From Plasmopara viticola (Eukaryota; Oomycota; Peronosporomycetes; Peronosporales; Peronosporaceae), in assembly GCA_001695595.3 (NCBI GenBank), contig MBPM02000158.1, forward strand, positions 1 to 64,000: a stretch of 64,000 bases of DNA. Reading direction: 5' to 3'. The stretch's first letter is position 1. Every line of letters starts with the position of its first letter. The position numbers were made by a program, and so were the translations under genes. This document shows positions 52,001 to 63,979 of this stretch, in pieces. The notes beneath the pieces were generated by a model. It did not search any database and was not told the DNA's origin. It worked only from the letters and a program-made list of their open reading frames with translations.

Positions 52001-54859
52001 ATGATTATACACTTCGTTGAGGCTCTATTGCATGTATGCATGTCTAGAGCGATAGAAAGGACAAATCTGTCGACGCACAACGTCTCAGCGCTCCAACGGA
52101 ATGATTATACACTTCGTTGAGGCTCTATTGCATGTATGCATGTCTAGAGCGATAGAAAGGACGTATCTTTGGCCGTACAACGTCTAGCGCTCCAATAGAA
52201 TGATTATACACTTCGTTGAGGCTCTATTGCATGTATGCATGTCTAGAGCGATAGAAAGGACAATCTGTCGACGCACAACGTCTCAGCGCTACAACGGAAT
52301 GATTATACACTTCGTTGAGGCTCTATTGCATGTATGCATGTCTAGAGCGATAGAAAGGACGTATCTTTGGCCGACAACGTCTCAGCGCTCCAACAATGAT
52401 TATACACTTCGTTGAGGCTCTATTGCATGTATGCATGTCTAGAGCGATAGAAAGGACGTATCTTTGGCCGACAACGTCTTAGCGCTCCAACAGAATGATT
52501 ATACACTTCGTTGAGGCTCTATTGCATGTATGCATGTCTAAAGCGATAGAAAGGACAAATCTGTCGACGCACAACGTCTCAGCGCTCCAACGAATGATTA
52601 TACACTTCGTTGAGGCTCTATTGCATGTATGCATGTCTAGAGCGATAGAAAGGACGTATCTGTCGACGCACAACGTCTCAGCGCTCCAACGAATGATTAT
52701 ACACTTCGTTGAGGCTCTATTGCATGTATGCATGTCTAGAGCGATAGAAAGGACGTATCTTTGGCCGCACAACGTCTAGCGCTCCAATAGAATGATTATA
52801 CACTTCGTTGAGGCTCTATTGCATGTATGCATGTCTAGAGCGATAGAAAGGACAAATCTGTCGACGCACAACGTCTCAGCGCTCCAACGGAATGATTATA
52901 CACTTCGTTGAGGCTCTATTGCATGTATGCATGTCTAGAGCGATAGAAAGGACGTATCTTTGGCCGCACAACGTCTTAGCGCTCCAATAGAATGATTATA
53001 CACTTCGTTGAGGCTCTATTGCATGTATGCATGTCTAGAGCGATAGAAAGGACAAATCTGTCGACGCACAACGTCTCAGCGCTCCAACGAATGATTATAC
53101 ACTTCGTTGAGGCTCTATTGCATGTATGCATGTCTAGAGCGATAGAAAGGACGTATCTTTGGCCGCACAACGTCTAGCGCTCCAAAGAATGATTATACAC
53201 TTCGTTGAGGCTCTATTGCATGTATGCATGTCTAGAGCGATAGAAAGGACAAATCTGTCGACGCACAACGTCTCAGCGCTCCAACGAATGATTATACACT
53301 TCGTTGAGGCTCTATTGCATGTATGCATGTCTAGAGCGATAGAAAGGACGTATCTTTGGCCGCACAACGTCTCAGCGCTCCAAAGAATGATTATACACTT
53401 CGTTGAGGCTCTATTGCATGTATGCATGTCTAGAGCGATAGAAAGGACAAATCTGTCGACGCACAACGTCTCAGCGCTCCAACGAATGATTATACACTTC
53501 GTTGAGGCTCTATTGCATGTATGCATGTCTAGAGCGATAGAAAGGACGTATCTTGGCCGCACAACGTCTTAGCGCTCCAATAGAATGATTATACACTTCG
53601 TTGAGGCTCTATTGCATGTATGCATGTCTAGAGCGATAGAAAGGACAAATCTGTCGACGCACAACGTCTCAGCGCTCCAACGGAATGATTATACACTTCG
53701 TTGAGGCTCTATTGCATGTATGCATGTCTAGAGCGATAGAAAGGACGTATCTTTGGCCGCACAACGTCTTAGCGCTCCAAAGAATGATTATACACTTCGT
53801 TGAGGCTCTATTGCATGTATGCATGTCTAGAGCGATAGAAAGGACAAATCTGGCCGCACAACGTCTCAGCGCTCCAAGAATGATTATACACTTCGTTGAG
53901 GCTCTATTGCATGTATGCATGTCTAGAGCGATAGAAAGGACAATCTGTCCGCACAACGTCTTAGCGCTCCAACGGAATGATTATACACTTCGTTGAGGCT
54001 CTATTGCATGTATGCATGTCTAGAGCGATAGAAAGGACAATCTGTCGACGCACAACGTCTCAGCGCTCCAAAATGATTATACACTTCGTTGAGGCTCTAT
54101 TGCATGTATGCATGTCTAGAGCGATAGAAAGGACGTATCTTTGGCCGTACAACGTCTTAGCCCTCCAATAGAATGATTATACACTTCATTGAGGCTCTAT
54201 TGCATGTATGCATGTCTAGAGCGATAGAAAGGACAAATCTGTCGACGCACAACGTCTCAGCGCTCCAACGGAATGATTATACACTTCGTTGAGGCTCTAT
54301 TGCATGTATGCATGTCTAGAGCGATAGAAAGGACGTATCTTCGGCGACAACGTCTCAGCGCTCCAACAATGATTATACACTTCGTTGAGGCTCTATTGCA
54401 TGTATGCATGTCTAGAGCGATAGAAAGGACGTATCTTGGCCGCACAACGTCTCAGCGCTCCAACGAATGATTATACACTTCGTTGAGGCTCTATTGCATG
54501 TATGCATGTCTAGAGCGATAGAAAGGACAAATCTTTGGCACAACGTCTCAGCGCTCCAACGAATGATTATACACTTCGTTGAGGCTCTATTGCATGTATG
54601 CATGTCTAGAGCGATAGAAAGGACAAATCTGTCGACGCACAACGTCTCAGCGCTCCAACGGAATGATTATACACTTCGTTGAGGCTCTATTGCATGTATG
54701 CATGTCTAGAGCGATAGAAAGGACGTATCTGTCGACGCACAACGTCTCAGCGCTCCAACGAATGATTATACACTTCGTTGAGGCTCTATTGCATGTATGC
54801 ATGTCTAGAGCGATAGAAAGGACGTATTTTTGCCGCACAACGTCTCAGCGCTTCAACAA

Positions 54860-54958
54860 AATCATTATAAACTTCGTTGGGGCTCAATTTCACCTGTGCA
54901 TGTCTAGAGCGATAGAAAGGACGTATCTGTCGACGCACAACGTCTCAGCGCTCCAACG
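54860..54958 (+). repeat. Divergent E-like monomer, 99 bp
   Basis: Preceded by GCGCTTCAAC. It starts AATCATTATAAACTTCG, then GTTGGGGCTCAATTTCACCT and GTGCATGTCTAGAGCG, returning to normal sequence with GTATCTGTCGACG. Divergence is confined to the first ~40 bases and both neighbours are ordinary. Confidence 0.85.
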
Positions 54959-56926
54959 AATGATTATACACTTCGTTGAGGCTCTATTGCATGTATGCAT
55001 GTCTAGAGCGATAGAAAGGACAAATCTGTCGACGCACAACGTCTCAGCGCTCCAACGAATGATTATACACTTCGTTGAGGCTCTATTGCATGTATGCATG
55101 TCTAGAGCGATAGAAAGGACGTATCTTTGGCCGCACAACGTCTCAGCGCTCCAACGAATGATTATACACTTCGTTGAGGCTCTATTGCATGTATGCATGT
55201 CTAGAGCGATAGAAAGGACGTATCTTCGGCACAACGTCTCAGCGCTCCAACGAATGATTATACACTTCGTTGAGGCTCTATTGCATGTATGCATGTCTAG
55301 AGCGATAGAAAGGACGTATCTTTGGCCGCACAACGTCTTAGCGCTCCAACAGAATGATTATACACTTCGTTGAGGCTCTATTGCATGTATGCATGTCTAG
55401 AGCGATAGAAAGGACATCTTTCGACGCACAACGTCTCAGCGCTCCAACGGAATGATTATACACTTCGTTGAGGCTCTATTGCATGTATGCATGTCTAGAG
55501 CGATAGAAAGGACGTATATTTGGCCGCACAACGTCCAGCGCTCCAATAGAATGATTATACACTTCGTTGAGGCTCTATTGCATGTATGCATGTCTAGAGC
55601 GATAGAAAGGACAAATCTGTCGACGCACAACGTCTCAGCGCTCCAACGGAATGATTATACACTTCGTTGAGGCTCTATTGCATGTATGCATGTCTAGAGC
55701 GATAGAAAGGACGTATCTGGCCGCACAACGTCTTAGCGCTCCAAAGAATGATTATACACTTCGTTGAGGCTCTATTGCATGTATGCATGTCTAGAGCGAT
55801 AGAAAGGACATCTGTCGACGCATAACGTCTCACCGCTCTAACGGAATGATTATACACTTCGTTGAGGCTCTATTGCATGTATGCATGTCTAGAGCAATAG
55901 AAAGGACGTATCTTTGGCCGACAACGTCTCAGCGCTCCAACAATGATTATACACTTCGTTGAGGCTCTATTGCATGTATGCATGTCTAGAGCGATAGAAA
56001 GGACGTATCTTTGGCCGCACAACGTCTGCGCTCCAACGGATTATACACTTCGTTGAGGCTCTATTGCATGTATGCATGTCTAGAGCGATAGAAAGGACGT
56101 ATCTGTCACGCACAACGTCTCAGCGCTCCAACGAATGATTATACACTTCGTTGAGGCTCTATTGCATGTATGCATGTCTAGAGCGATAGAAAGGACGTAT
56201 CTTTGGCCGTACAACGTCTCAGCGCTCCAACGGAATGATTATACACTTCGTTGAGGCTCTATTGCATGTATGCATGTCTAGAGCGATAGAAAGGACGTAT
56301 CTGTCGACGCACAACGTCTCAGCGCTCCAACGAATGATTATACACTTCGTTGAGGCTCTATTACATGTATGCATGTCTAGAGCGATAGAAAGGACAAATC
56401 TGTCGACGCACAACGTCTCAGCGCTCCAACGGAATGATTATACACTTCGTTGAGGCTCTATTGCATGTATGCATGTCTAGAGCGATAGAAAGGACGTATC
56501 TTTGGCCGCACAACGTCTTAGCGCTCCAATAGAATGATTATACACTTCGTTGAGGCTCTATTGCATGTATGCATGTCTAGAGCGATAAAAAGGACGTATC
56601 TTCGACGCACAACGTCTCAGCGCTCCAACGAATGATTATACACTTCGTTGAGGCTCTATTGCATGTATGCATGTCTAGAGCGATAGAAAGGACGTATCTT
56701 TGGCCGCACAACGTCTTAGCGCTCCAACGAATGATTATACACTTCGTTGAGGCTCTATTGCATGTATGCATGTCTAGAGCGATAGAAAGGACAAATCTGT
56801 CGACGCACAACGTCTCAGCGCTCCAACGAATGATTATACACTTCGTTGAGGCTCTATTGCATGTATGCATGTCTAGAGCGATAGAAAGGACGTATCTTTG
56901 GCCGCACAACGTCTAGCGCTCCAACG

Positions 56927-57041
56927 AATGATTATACACTTCGTTGAGGCTCTATTGCATGTATGCATGTCTAGAGCGATAGAAAGACGTATCTGTCGAC
57001 GTATGCATGTCTAAGCGATCAACAGCTCTTAGCTCCAACAG
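56927..57041 (+). repeat. Chimeric monomer, 115 bp
   Basis: After a normal core and GTATCTGTCGAC, a second fragment of core sequence (GTATGCATGTCTAAGCGAT, 57001-57019) is inserted, followed by CAACAGCTCTTAGCTCCAAC. It joins at least three repeat fragments out of register. Confidence 0.85.
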
Positions 57042-57826
57042 AATGATTATACACTTCGTTGAGGCTCTATTGCATGTATGCATGTCTAGAGCGATAGAAA
57101 GGACGTATCTTTGGCACAACGTCTTAGCGCTCCAACAGAATGATTATACACTTCGTTGAGGCTCTATTGCATGTATGCATGTCTAGAGCGATAGAAAGGA
57201 CAAATCTGTCGACGCACAACGTCTCAGCGCTCCAACGAATGATTATACACTTCGTTGAGGCTCTATTGCATGTATGCATGTCTAGAGCGATAGAAAGGAC
57301 GTATCTTTGGCCGCACAACGTCTTAGCGCTCCAATAGAATGATTATACACTTCGTTGAGGCTCTATTGCATGTATGCATGTCTAGAGCGATAGAAAGGAC
57401 AAATCTGTCGACGCACAACGTCTCAGCGCTCCAACGGAATGATTATACACTTCGTTGAGGCTCTATTGCATGTATGCATGTCTAGAGCGATAGAAAGGAC
57501 GTATCTTTGGCCACAACGTCTCAGCGCTCCAACGAATGATTATACACTTCGTTGAGGCTCTATTGCATGTATGCATGTCTAGAGCGATAGAAAGGACGTA
57601 TCTTTGGCCGTACGTCTCAGCGCTCCAACGAATGATTATACACTTCGTTGAGGCTCTATTGCATGTATGCATGTCTAGAGCGATAGAAAGGACAATCTTT
57701 GGCGCACAACGTCTCAGCGCTCCAACGAATGATTATACACTTCGTTGAGGCTCTATTGCATGTATGCATGTCTAGAGCGATAGAAAGGACGTATCTTCGG
57801 CGCACAACGTCTTAGCGCTCCAATAG

Positions 57827-57893
57827 AATGATTATACACTTCGTTGTGGCTCTATTACATGTATGCATGTCTATTCACAACGTGCGCTCCAAC
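57827..57893 (+). repeat. Truncated type D monomer, 67 bp
   Basis: D core (GTTGTGG, TTACATG) up to GCATGTCTA, then TTCACAACGTGCGCTCC, so roughly 30 bp of the middle are missing. Confidence 0.83.
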
Positions 57894-60800
57894 AATGATT
57901 ATACACTTCGTTGAGGCTCTATTGCATGTATGCATGTCTAGAGCGATAGAAAGGACATCTGTCGACGCACAACGTCTCAGCGCTCCAACGAATGATTATA
58001 CACTTCGTTGAGGCTCTATTGCATGTATGCATGTCTAGAGCGATAGAAAGGACATCTGTCGACGCACAACGTCTCAGCGCTCCAACGAATGATTATACAC
58101 TTCGTTGAGGCTCTATTGCATGTATGCATGTCTAGAGCGATAGAAAGGACAAATCTGTCGACGCACAACGTCTCAGCGCTCCAACGAATGATTATACACT
58201 TCGTTGAGGCTCTATTGCATGTATGCATGTCTAGAGCGATAGAAAGGACGTATCTTTGGCCGCACAACGTCTAGCGCTCCAATAGAATGATTATACACTT
58301 CGTTGAGGCTCTATTGCATGTATGCATGTCTAGAGCGATAGAAAGGACGTATCTTCGACGCACAACGTCTCAGCGCTCCAACGAATGATTATACACTTCG
58401 TTGAGGCTCTATTGCATGTATGCATGTCTAGAGCGATAGAAAGGACGTATCTTTGGCCAACGTCTCAGCGCTACAACGGAATGATTATACACTTCGTTGA
58501 GGCTCTATTGCATGTATGCATGTCTAGACTGATAGAAAGGACGTATCTTTGACCGTCTCTTAGCGCTCCAACAGAATGATTATACACTTCGTTGAGGCTC
58601 TATTGCATGTATGCATGTCTAGAGCGATAGAAAGGACAAATCTGTCGACGCACAACGTCTCAGCGCTCCAACGGAATGATTATACACTTCGTTGAGGCTC
58701 TATTGCATGTATGCATGTCTAGAGCGATAGAAAGGACGTATCTTTGGCCGCACAACGTCTTAGCGCTCCAAAGAATGATTATACACTTCGTTGAGGCTCT
58801 ATTGCATGTATGCATGTCTAGAGCGATAGAAAGGACAAATCTGTCGACGCACAACGTCTCAGCGCTCCAACGAATGATTATACACTTCGTTGAGGCTCTA
58901 TTGCATGTATGCATGTCTAGAGCGATAGAAAGGACGTATCTTTGGCCGCACAACGTCTTAGCGCTCCAACAGAATGATTATACACTTCGTTGAGGCTCTA
59001 TTGCATGTATGCATGTCTAGAGCGATAGAAAGGACAAATCTGTCGACGCACAACGTCTCAGCGCTCCAACGGAATGATTATACACTTCGTTGAGGCTCTA
59101 TTGCATGTATGCATGTCTAGAGCGATAGAAAGGACGTATCTTTGGCCGCACAACGTCTTAGCGCTCCAACAATGATTATACACTTCGTTGAGGCTCTATT
59201 GCATGTATGCATGTCTAGAGCGATAGAAAGGACGTATCTTTGGCCGACAGTTCTAGCGCTCCAATAGAATGATTATACACTTCGTTGAGGCTCTATTGCA
59301 TGTATGCATGTCTAGAGCGATAGAAAGGACGTATCTTTGGCCGCACAACGTCTCAGCGCTCCAACAATGATTATACACTTCGTTGAGGCTCTATTGCATG
59401 TATGCATGTCTAGAGCGATAGAAAGGACGTATCTGTGAACGCACAACGTCTCAGCGCTAAAACGGAATGATCATACACTTCGTTGAGGCTCTATTGCATG
59501 TATGCATGTCTAGAGCGATAGAAAGGACGTATCTTGGCGCACAACGTCTCAGCGCTCCAAGAATGATTATACACTTCGTTGAGGCTCTATTGCATGTATG
59601 CATGTCTAGAGCGATAGAAAGGACGTATCGACAACGTCTCAGCGCTCCAACGGAATGATTATACACTTCGTTGAGGCTCTATTGCATGTATGCATGTCTA
59701 GAGCGATAGAAAGGACAAATCTGTCGACGCACAACGTCTCAGCGCTCCAAAGAATGATTATACACTTCGTTGAGGCTCTATTGCATGTATGCATGTCTAG
59801 AGCGATAGAAAGGACAAATCTGTCGACACAACGTCAGCGCTCCAACGGAATGATTATACACTTCGTTGAGGCTCTATTGCATGTATGCATGTCTAGAGCG
59901 ATAGAAAGGACGTATCTGGCCGACAACGTCTCAGCGCTCCAACAAATGATTATACACTTCGTTGAGGCTCTATTGCATGTATGCATGTCTAGAGCGATAG
60001 AAAGACGTATCTTTGGCCGACAACGTCTTAGCGCTCCAATAGAATGATTATACACTTCGTTGAGGCTCTATTGCATGTATGCATGTCTAGAGCGATAGAA
60101 AGGACAAATCTGTCGACGCACAACGTCTCAGCGCTCCAACGAATGATTATACACTTCGTTGAGGCTCTATTGCATGTATGCATGTCTAGAGCGATAGAAA
60201 GGACGTATCTTGGCCGCACAACGTCTCAGCGCTCCAATAGAATGATTATACACTTCGTTGAGGCTCTATTGCATGTATGCATGTCTAGAGCGATAGAAAG
60301 GACAAATCTGTCGACGCACAACGTCTCAGCGCTCCAATAGAATGATTATACACTTCGTTGAGGCTCTATTGCATGTATGCATGTCTAGAGCGATAGAAAG
60401 GACAAATCTGTCGACGCACAACGTCTCAGCGCTCCAACGAATGATTATACACTTCGTTGAGGCTCTATTGCATGTATGCATGTCTAGAGCGATAGAAAGG
60501 ACGTATCTTGGCCGCACAACGTCTTAGCGCTCCAATAGAATGATTATACACTTCGTTGAGGCTCTATTGCATGTATGCATGTCTAGAGCGATAGAAAGGA
60601 CAAATCTGTCGACGCACAACGTCTCAGCGCTCCAACGGAATGATTATACACTTCGTTGAGGCTCTATTGCATGTATGCATGTCTAGAGCGATAGAAAGGA
60701 CGTATCTTGGCCGCACAACGTCTTAGCGCTCCAATAGAATGATTATACACTTCGTTGAGGCTCTATTGCATGTATGCATGTCTAGAGCGATAGAAAGGAC

Positions 60801-61030
60801 AAATCTGTCGACGCACAACGTCTCAGCGCTCCAACGAATGATTATACACTTCGTTGAGGCTCTATTGCATGTATGCATGTCTAGAGCGATAGAAAGGACG
60901 TATCTTTGGCCGACAACGTCTCAGCGCTCCAACGAATGATTATACACTTCGTTGAGGCTCTATTGCATGTATGCATGTCTAGAGCGATAGAAAGGACGTA
61001 TCTTTGGCCGACGTCTTAGCGCTCCAATAG

Positions 61031-61129
61031 AATGATTAAACACTTCGTTGATGCTCTATTGCATGTATGCATGTCTAGAGCGATAGAAAGGACAAATCTG
61101 TCGACGCACAACGTCTCAGCGCTCCAACG
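61031..61129 (+). repeat. Type F monomer
   Basis: AATGATTAAACAC and GTTGATGCTC with a B tail. Preceded by a shortened hybrid tail (GGCCGACGTCTTAGC). Confidence 0.8.
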
Positions 61130-61325
61130 AATGATTATACACTTCGTTGAGGCTCTATTGCATGTATGCATGTCTAGAGCGATAGAAAAGACGTATCTGT
61201 CGACCACAACGTCTCAGCGCTCCAACGGAATGATTATACACTTCGTTGAGGCTCTATTGCATGTATGCATGTCTAGAGCGATAGAAAGGACGTATCTTTG
61301 GCCGACAACGTCTCGCGCTCCAACA

Positions 61326-61423
61326 AATGATATACACTTCGTTGAGGCTCTATTGCACGTATGCATGTCTACAGCGATAGAAAAGACGTATTTTGGCCGT
61401 ACAGCTTCTTAGCCCTCCAATAG
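61326..61423 (+). repeat. Type C monomer
   Basis: AATGATATACAC, GCACGTATG, CTACAGCG, AAAAGACGTATTTTGG and CGTACAGCTTCTTAGCCC, nearly matching the copy at 44498 some 16.8 kb away. Confidence 0.85.
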
Positions 61424-61921
61424 AATGATTATACACTTCGTTGAGGCTCTATTGCATGTATGCATGTCTAGAGCGATAGAAAGGACAAATCTGTCGACGC
61501 ACAACGTCTCAGCGCTCCAACGAATGATTATACACTTCGTTGAGGCTCTATTGCATGTATGCATGTCTAGAGCGATAGAAAGGACGTATCTTTGGCCGCA
61601 CAACGTCTCAGCGCTCCAATAGAATGATTATACACTTCGTTGAGGCTCTATTGCATGTATGCATGTCTAGAGCGATAGAAAGGACAAATCTGTCGACGCA
61701 CAACGTCTCAGCGCTCCAATAGAATGATTATACACTTCGTTGAGGCTCTATTGCATGTATGCATGTCTAGAGCGATAGAAAGGACAAATCTGTCGACGCA
61801 CAACGTCTCAGCGCTCCAACGAATGATTATACACTTCGTTGAGGCTCTATTGCATGTATGCATGTCTAGAGCGATAGAAAGGACGTATCTTTGGCCGCAC
61901 AACGTCTTAGCGCTCCAATAG

Positions 61922-62021
61922 AATGATTATACACTTCGTTGAGGCTCTATTGCATGTATGCATGTCTAGAGCGATAGAAAGGACAAATCTGTCGACGCAC
62001 AACGTCTCAGCGCTCCAACGG
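61922..62021 (+). repeat. Reference type B monomer, 100 bp
   Basis: This is a clean full-length copy used as the type B standard. The first 60 bases match type A. The tail reads GACAAATCTGTCGACG, then CACAACGTCTCAGCGC, then TCCAACGG. Differences from A sit at GT/AA after GAC, T/G, the TGGCC/TCGAC block, T/C before AGCGC, and TA/CG (also CA) before AATG. These are the columns at which small deletions occur across the array. Confidence 0.95.
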
Positions 62022-62121
62022 AATGATTATACACTTCGTTGAGGCTCTATTGCATGTATGCATGTCTAGAGCGATAGAAAGGACGTATCTTTGGCCGCAC
62101 AACGTCTTAGCGCTCCAATAG
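62022..62121 (+). repeat. Reference type A monomer, 100 bp
   Basis: This is a clean full-length copy used here as the type A standard. Its composition is 27 A, 29 T, 23 G and 21 C, with six CpG. Positions 1-60 are the shared core. The diagnostic tail from position 61 reads GACGTATCTTTGGCCG, then CACAACGTCTTAGCGC, then TCCAATAG. Type A copies lack the GTCGAC site of type B and carry GGCC instead. They are usually followed by a type B unit. Confidence 0.95.
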
Positions 62122-62806
62122 AATGATTATACACTTCGTTGAGGCTCTATTGCATGTATGCATGTCTAGAGCGATAGAAAGGACAATCTGTCGACACACA
62201 ACGTCTCAGCGCTCCAACGAATGATTATACACTTCGTTGAGGCTCTATTGCATGTATGCATGTCTAGAGCGATAGAAAGGACGTATCTTTGGCCGACAAC
62301 GTCTCAGCGCTCCAACAATGATTATACACTTCGTTGAGGCTCTATTGCATGTATGCATGTCTAGAGCGATAGAAAGGACGTATCTTGGCCAACGTCTTAG
62401 CGCTCCAATAGAATGATTATACACTTCGTTGTGGCTCTATTGCATGTATGCATGTCTAGAGCGATAGAAAGGACAAATCTGTCGACGCACAACGTCTCCG
62501 CGCTCCAACACAATGATAATACACTTCGTTGAGGCTCTATTGCATGTATGCATGTCTAGAGCGATAGAAAGGACGTTCTTTGGCCGCACAACGTCTTAGC
62601 GCTCCAAAGAATGATTATACACTTCGTTGAGGCTCTATTGCATGTATGCATGTCTAGAGCGATAGAAAGGACAAATCTGTCGACGCACAACGTCTCAGCG
62701 CTCCAAAGAATGATTATACACTTCGTTGAGGCTCTATTGCATGTATGCATGTCTAGAGCGATAGAAAGGACAAATCTGTCGACGCACAACGTCTCAGCGC
62801 TCCAAG

Positions 62807-62885
62807 AATGATTATACACTTCGTTGAGGCTCTATTGCATGTATGCATGTCTAGAGCGATAGAAAGGACATCTGTTCTCAGCGCT
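62807..62885 (+). repeat. Truncated monomer, 79 bp
   Basis: AGGACATCTGTTCTCAGCGCT joins TTGATTATACAC's last bases TGATTATACAC, so CGACGCACAACG and most of the unit end are missing and the next unit starts without AA. Confidence 0.8.
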
Positions 62886-63879
62886 TGATTATACACTTCG
62901 TTGAGGCTCTATTGCATGTATGCATGTCTAGAGCGATAGAAAGGACGTATCTTTGGCCGTACAACGTCTTAGCGCTCCAACAGAATGATTATACACTTCG
63001 TTGAGGCTCTATTGCATGTATGCATGTCTAGAGCGATAGAAAGGACAAATCTGTCGACGCACAACGTCTCAGCGCTCCAACGGAATGATTATACACTTCG
63101 TTGAGGCTCTATTGCATGTATGCATGTCTAGAGCGATAGAAAGGACAAATCTGTCGACGCACAATGTCTTAGCGCTCCAAAGAATGATTATACACTTCGT
63201 TGAGGCTCTATTGCATGTATGCATGTCTAGAGCGATAGAAAGGACAAATCTGTCGACGCACAACGTCTCAGCGCTCCAATAGAATGATTATACACTTCGT
63301 TGAGGCTCTATTGCATGTATGCATGTCTAGAGCGATAGAAAGGACAAATCTGTCGACGCACAACGTCTCAGCGCTCCAACGGAATGATTATACACTTCGT
63401 TGAGGCTCTATTGCATGTATGCATGTCTAGAGCGATAGAAAGGACGTATCTTTGGCCGCACAACGTCTTAGCGCTCCAATAGAATGATTATACACTTCGT
63501 TGAGGCTCTATTGCATGTATGCATGTCTAGAGCGATAGAAAGGACAAATCTGTCGACGCACAACGTCTCAGCGCTCCAACGAATGATTATACACTTCGTT
63601 GAGGCTCTATTGCATGTATGCATGTCTAGAGCGATAGAAAGGACGTATCTTGGCCGCACAACGTCTTAGCGCTCCAATAGAATGATTATACACTTCGTTG
63701 AGGCTCTATTGCATGTATGCATGTCTAGAGCGATAGAAAGGACAAATCTGTCGACGCACAACGTCTCAGCGCTCCAACGAATGATTATACACTTCGTTGA
63801 GGCTCTATTGCATGTATGCATGTCTAGAGCGATAGAAAGGACGTATCTTTGGCCGTAGAACGTCTCCGCGCTCCAACAC

Positions 63880-63979
63880 AATGATAATACACTTCGTTGA
63901 GGCTCTATTGCACGTATGCATGTCTAGAGCGATAGAAAGGACGTATCTTTGGCCGCACAACGTCTTAGCGCTCCAATAG
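63880..63979 (+). repeat. Type C/A chimeric monomer, 100 bp
   Basis: Starts as type C (AACAC, AATGATAATACAC, GCACGTATG) but switches to a type A core and tail (CTAGAGCG, GTATCTTTGGCCGCAC). The switch lies between GCACGTATG and CTAGAGCG. Confidence 0.8.

Larger units (their letters stand above)
61922..62121 (+). repeat. Reference B-A dimer, 200 bp
   Basis: Adjacent full-length B and A monomers form a 200-bp unit. B/A alternation is the commonest arrangement, for example at 40.9-42.5, 57.3-59.1 and 61.6-62.2 kb, though runs such as A-A and B-B interrupt it. The dimer is therefore the basic higher-order unit, with a length close to one nucleosome repeat; that last comparison is general knowledge and not evidence of phasing. 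Confidence 0.85.

Noticed and set aside
62035..62050. CENP-B box in the monomer core (CTTCGTTGAGGCTCT)
   Set aside because: TTCG is present but the required A and the CGGG at fixed distances are not, so it does not match the CENP-B box pattern.
62051..62064. Plant RY seed-regulatory element (CATGCA on the reverse strand)
   Set aside because: The motif is short and repeated simply because the satellite contains TGCATG twice. No gene is nearby and the host is unknown.
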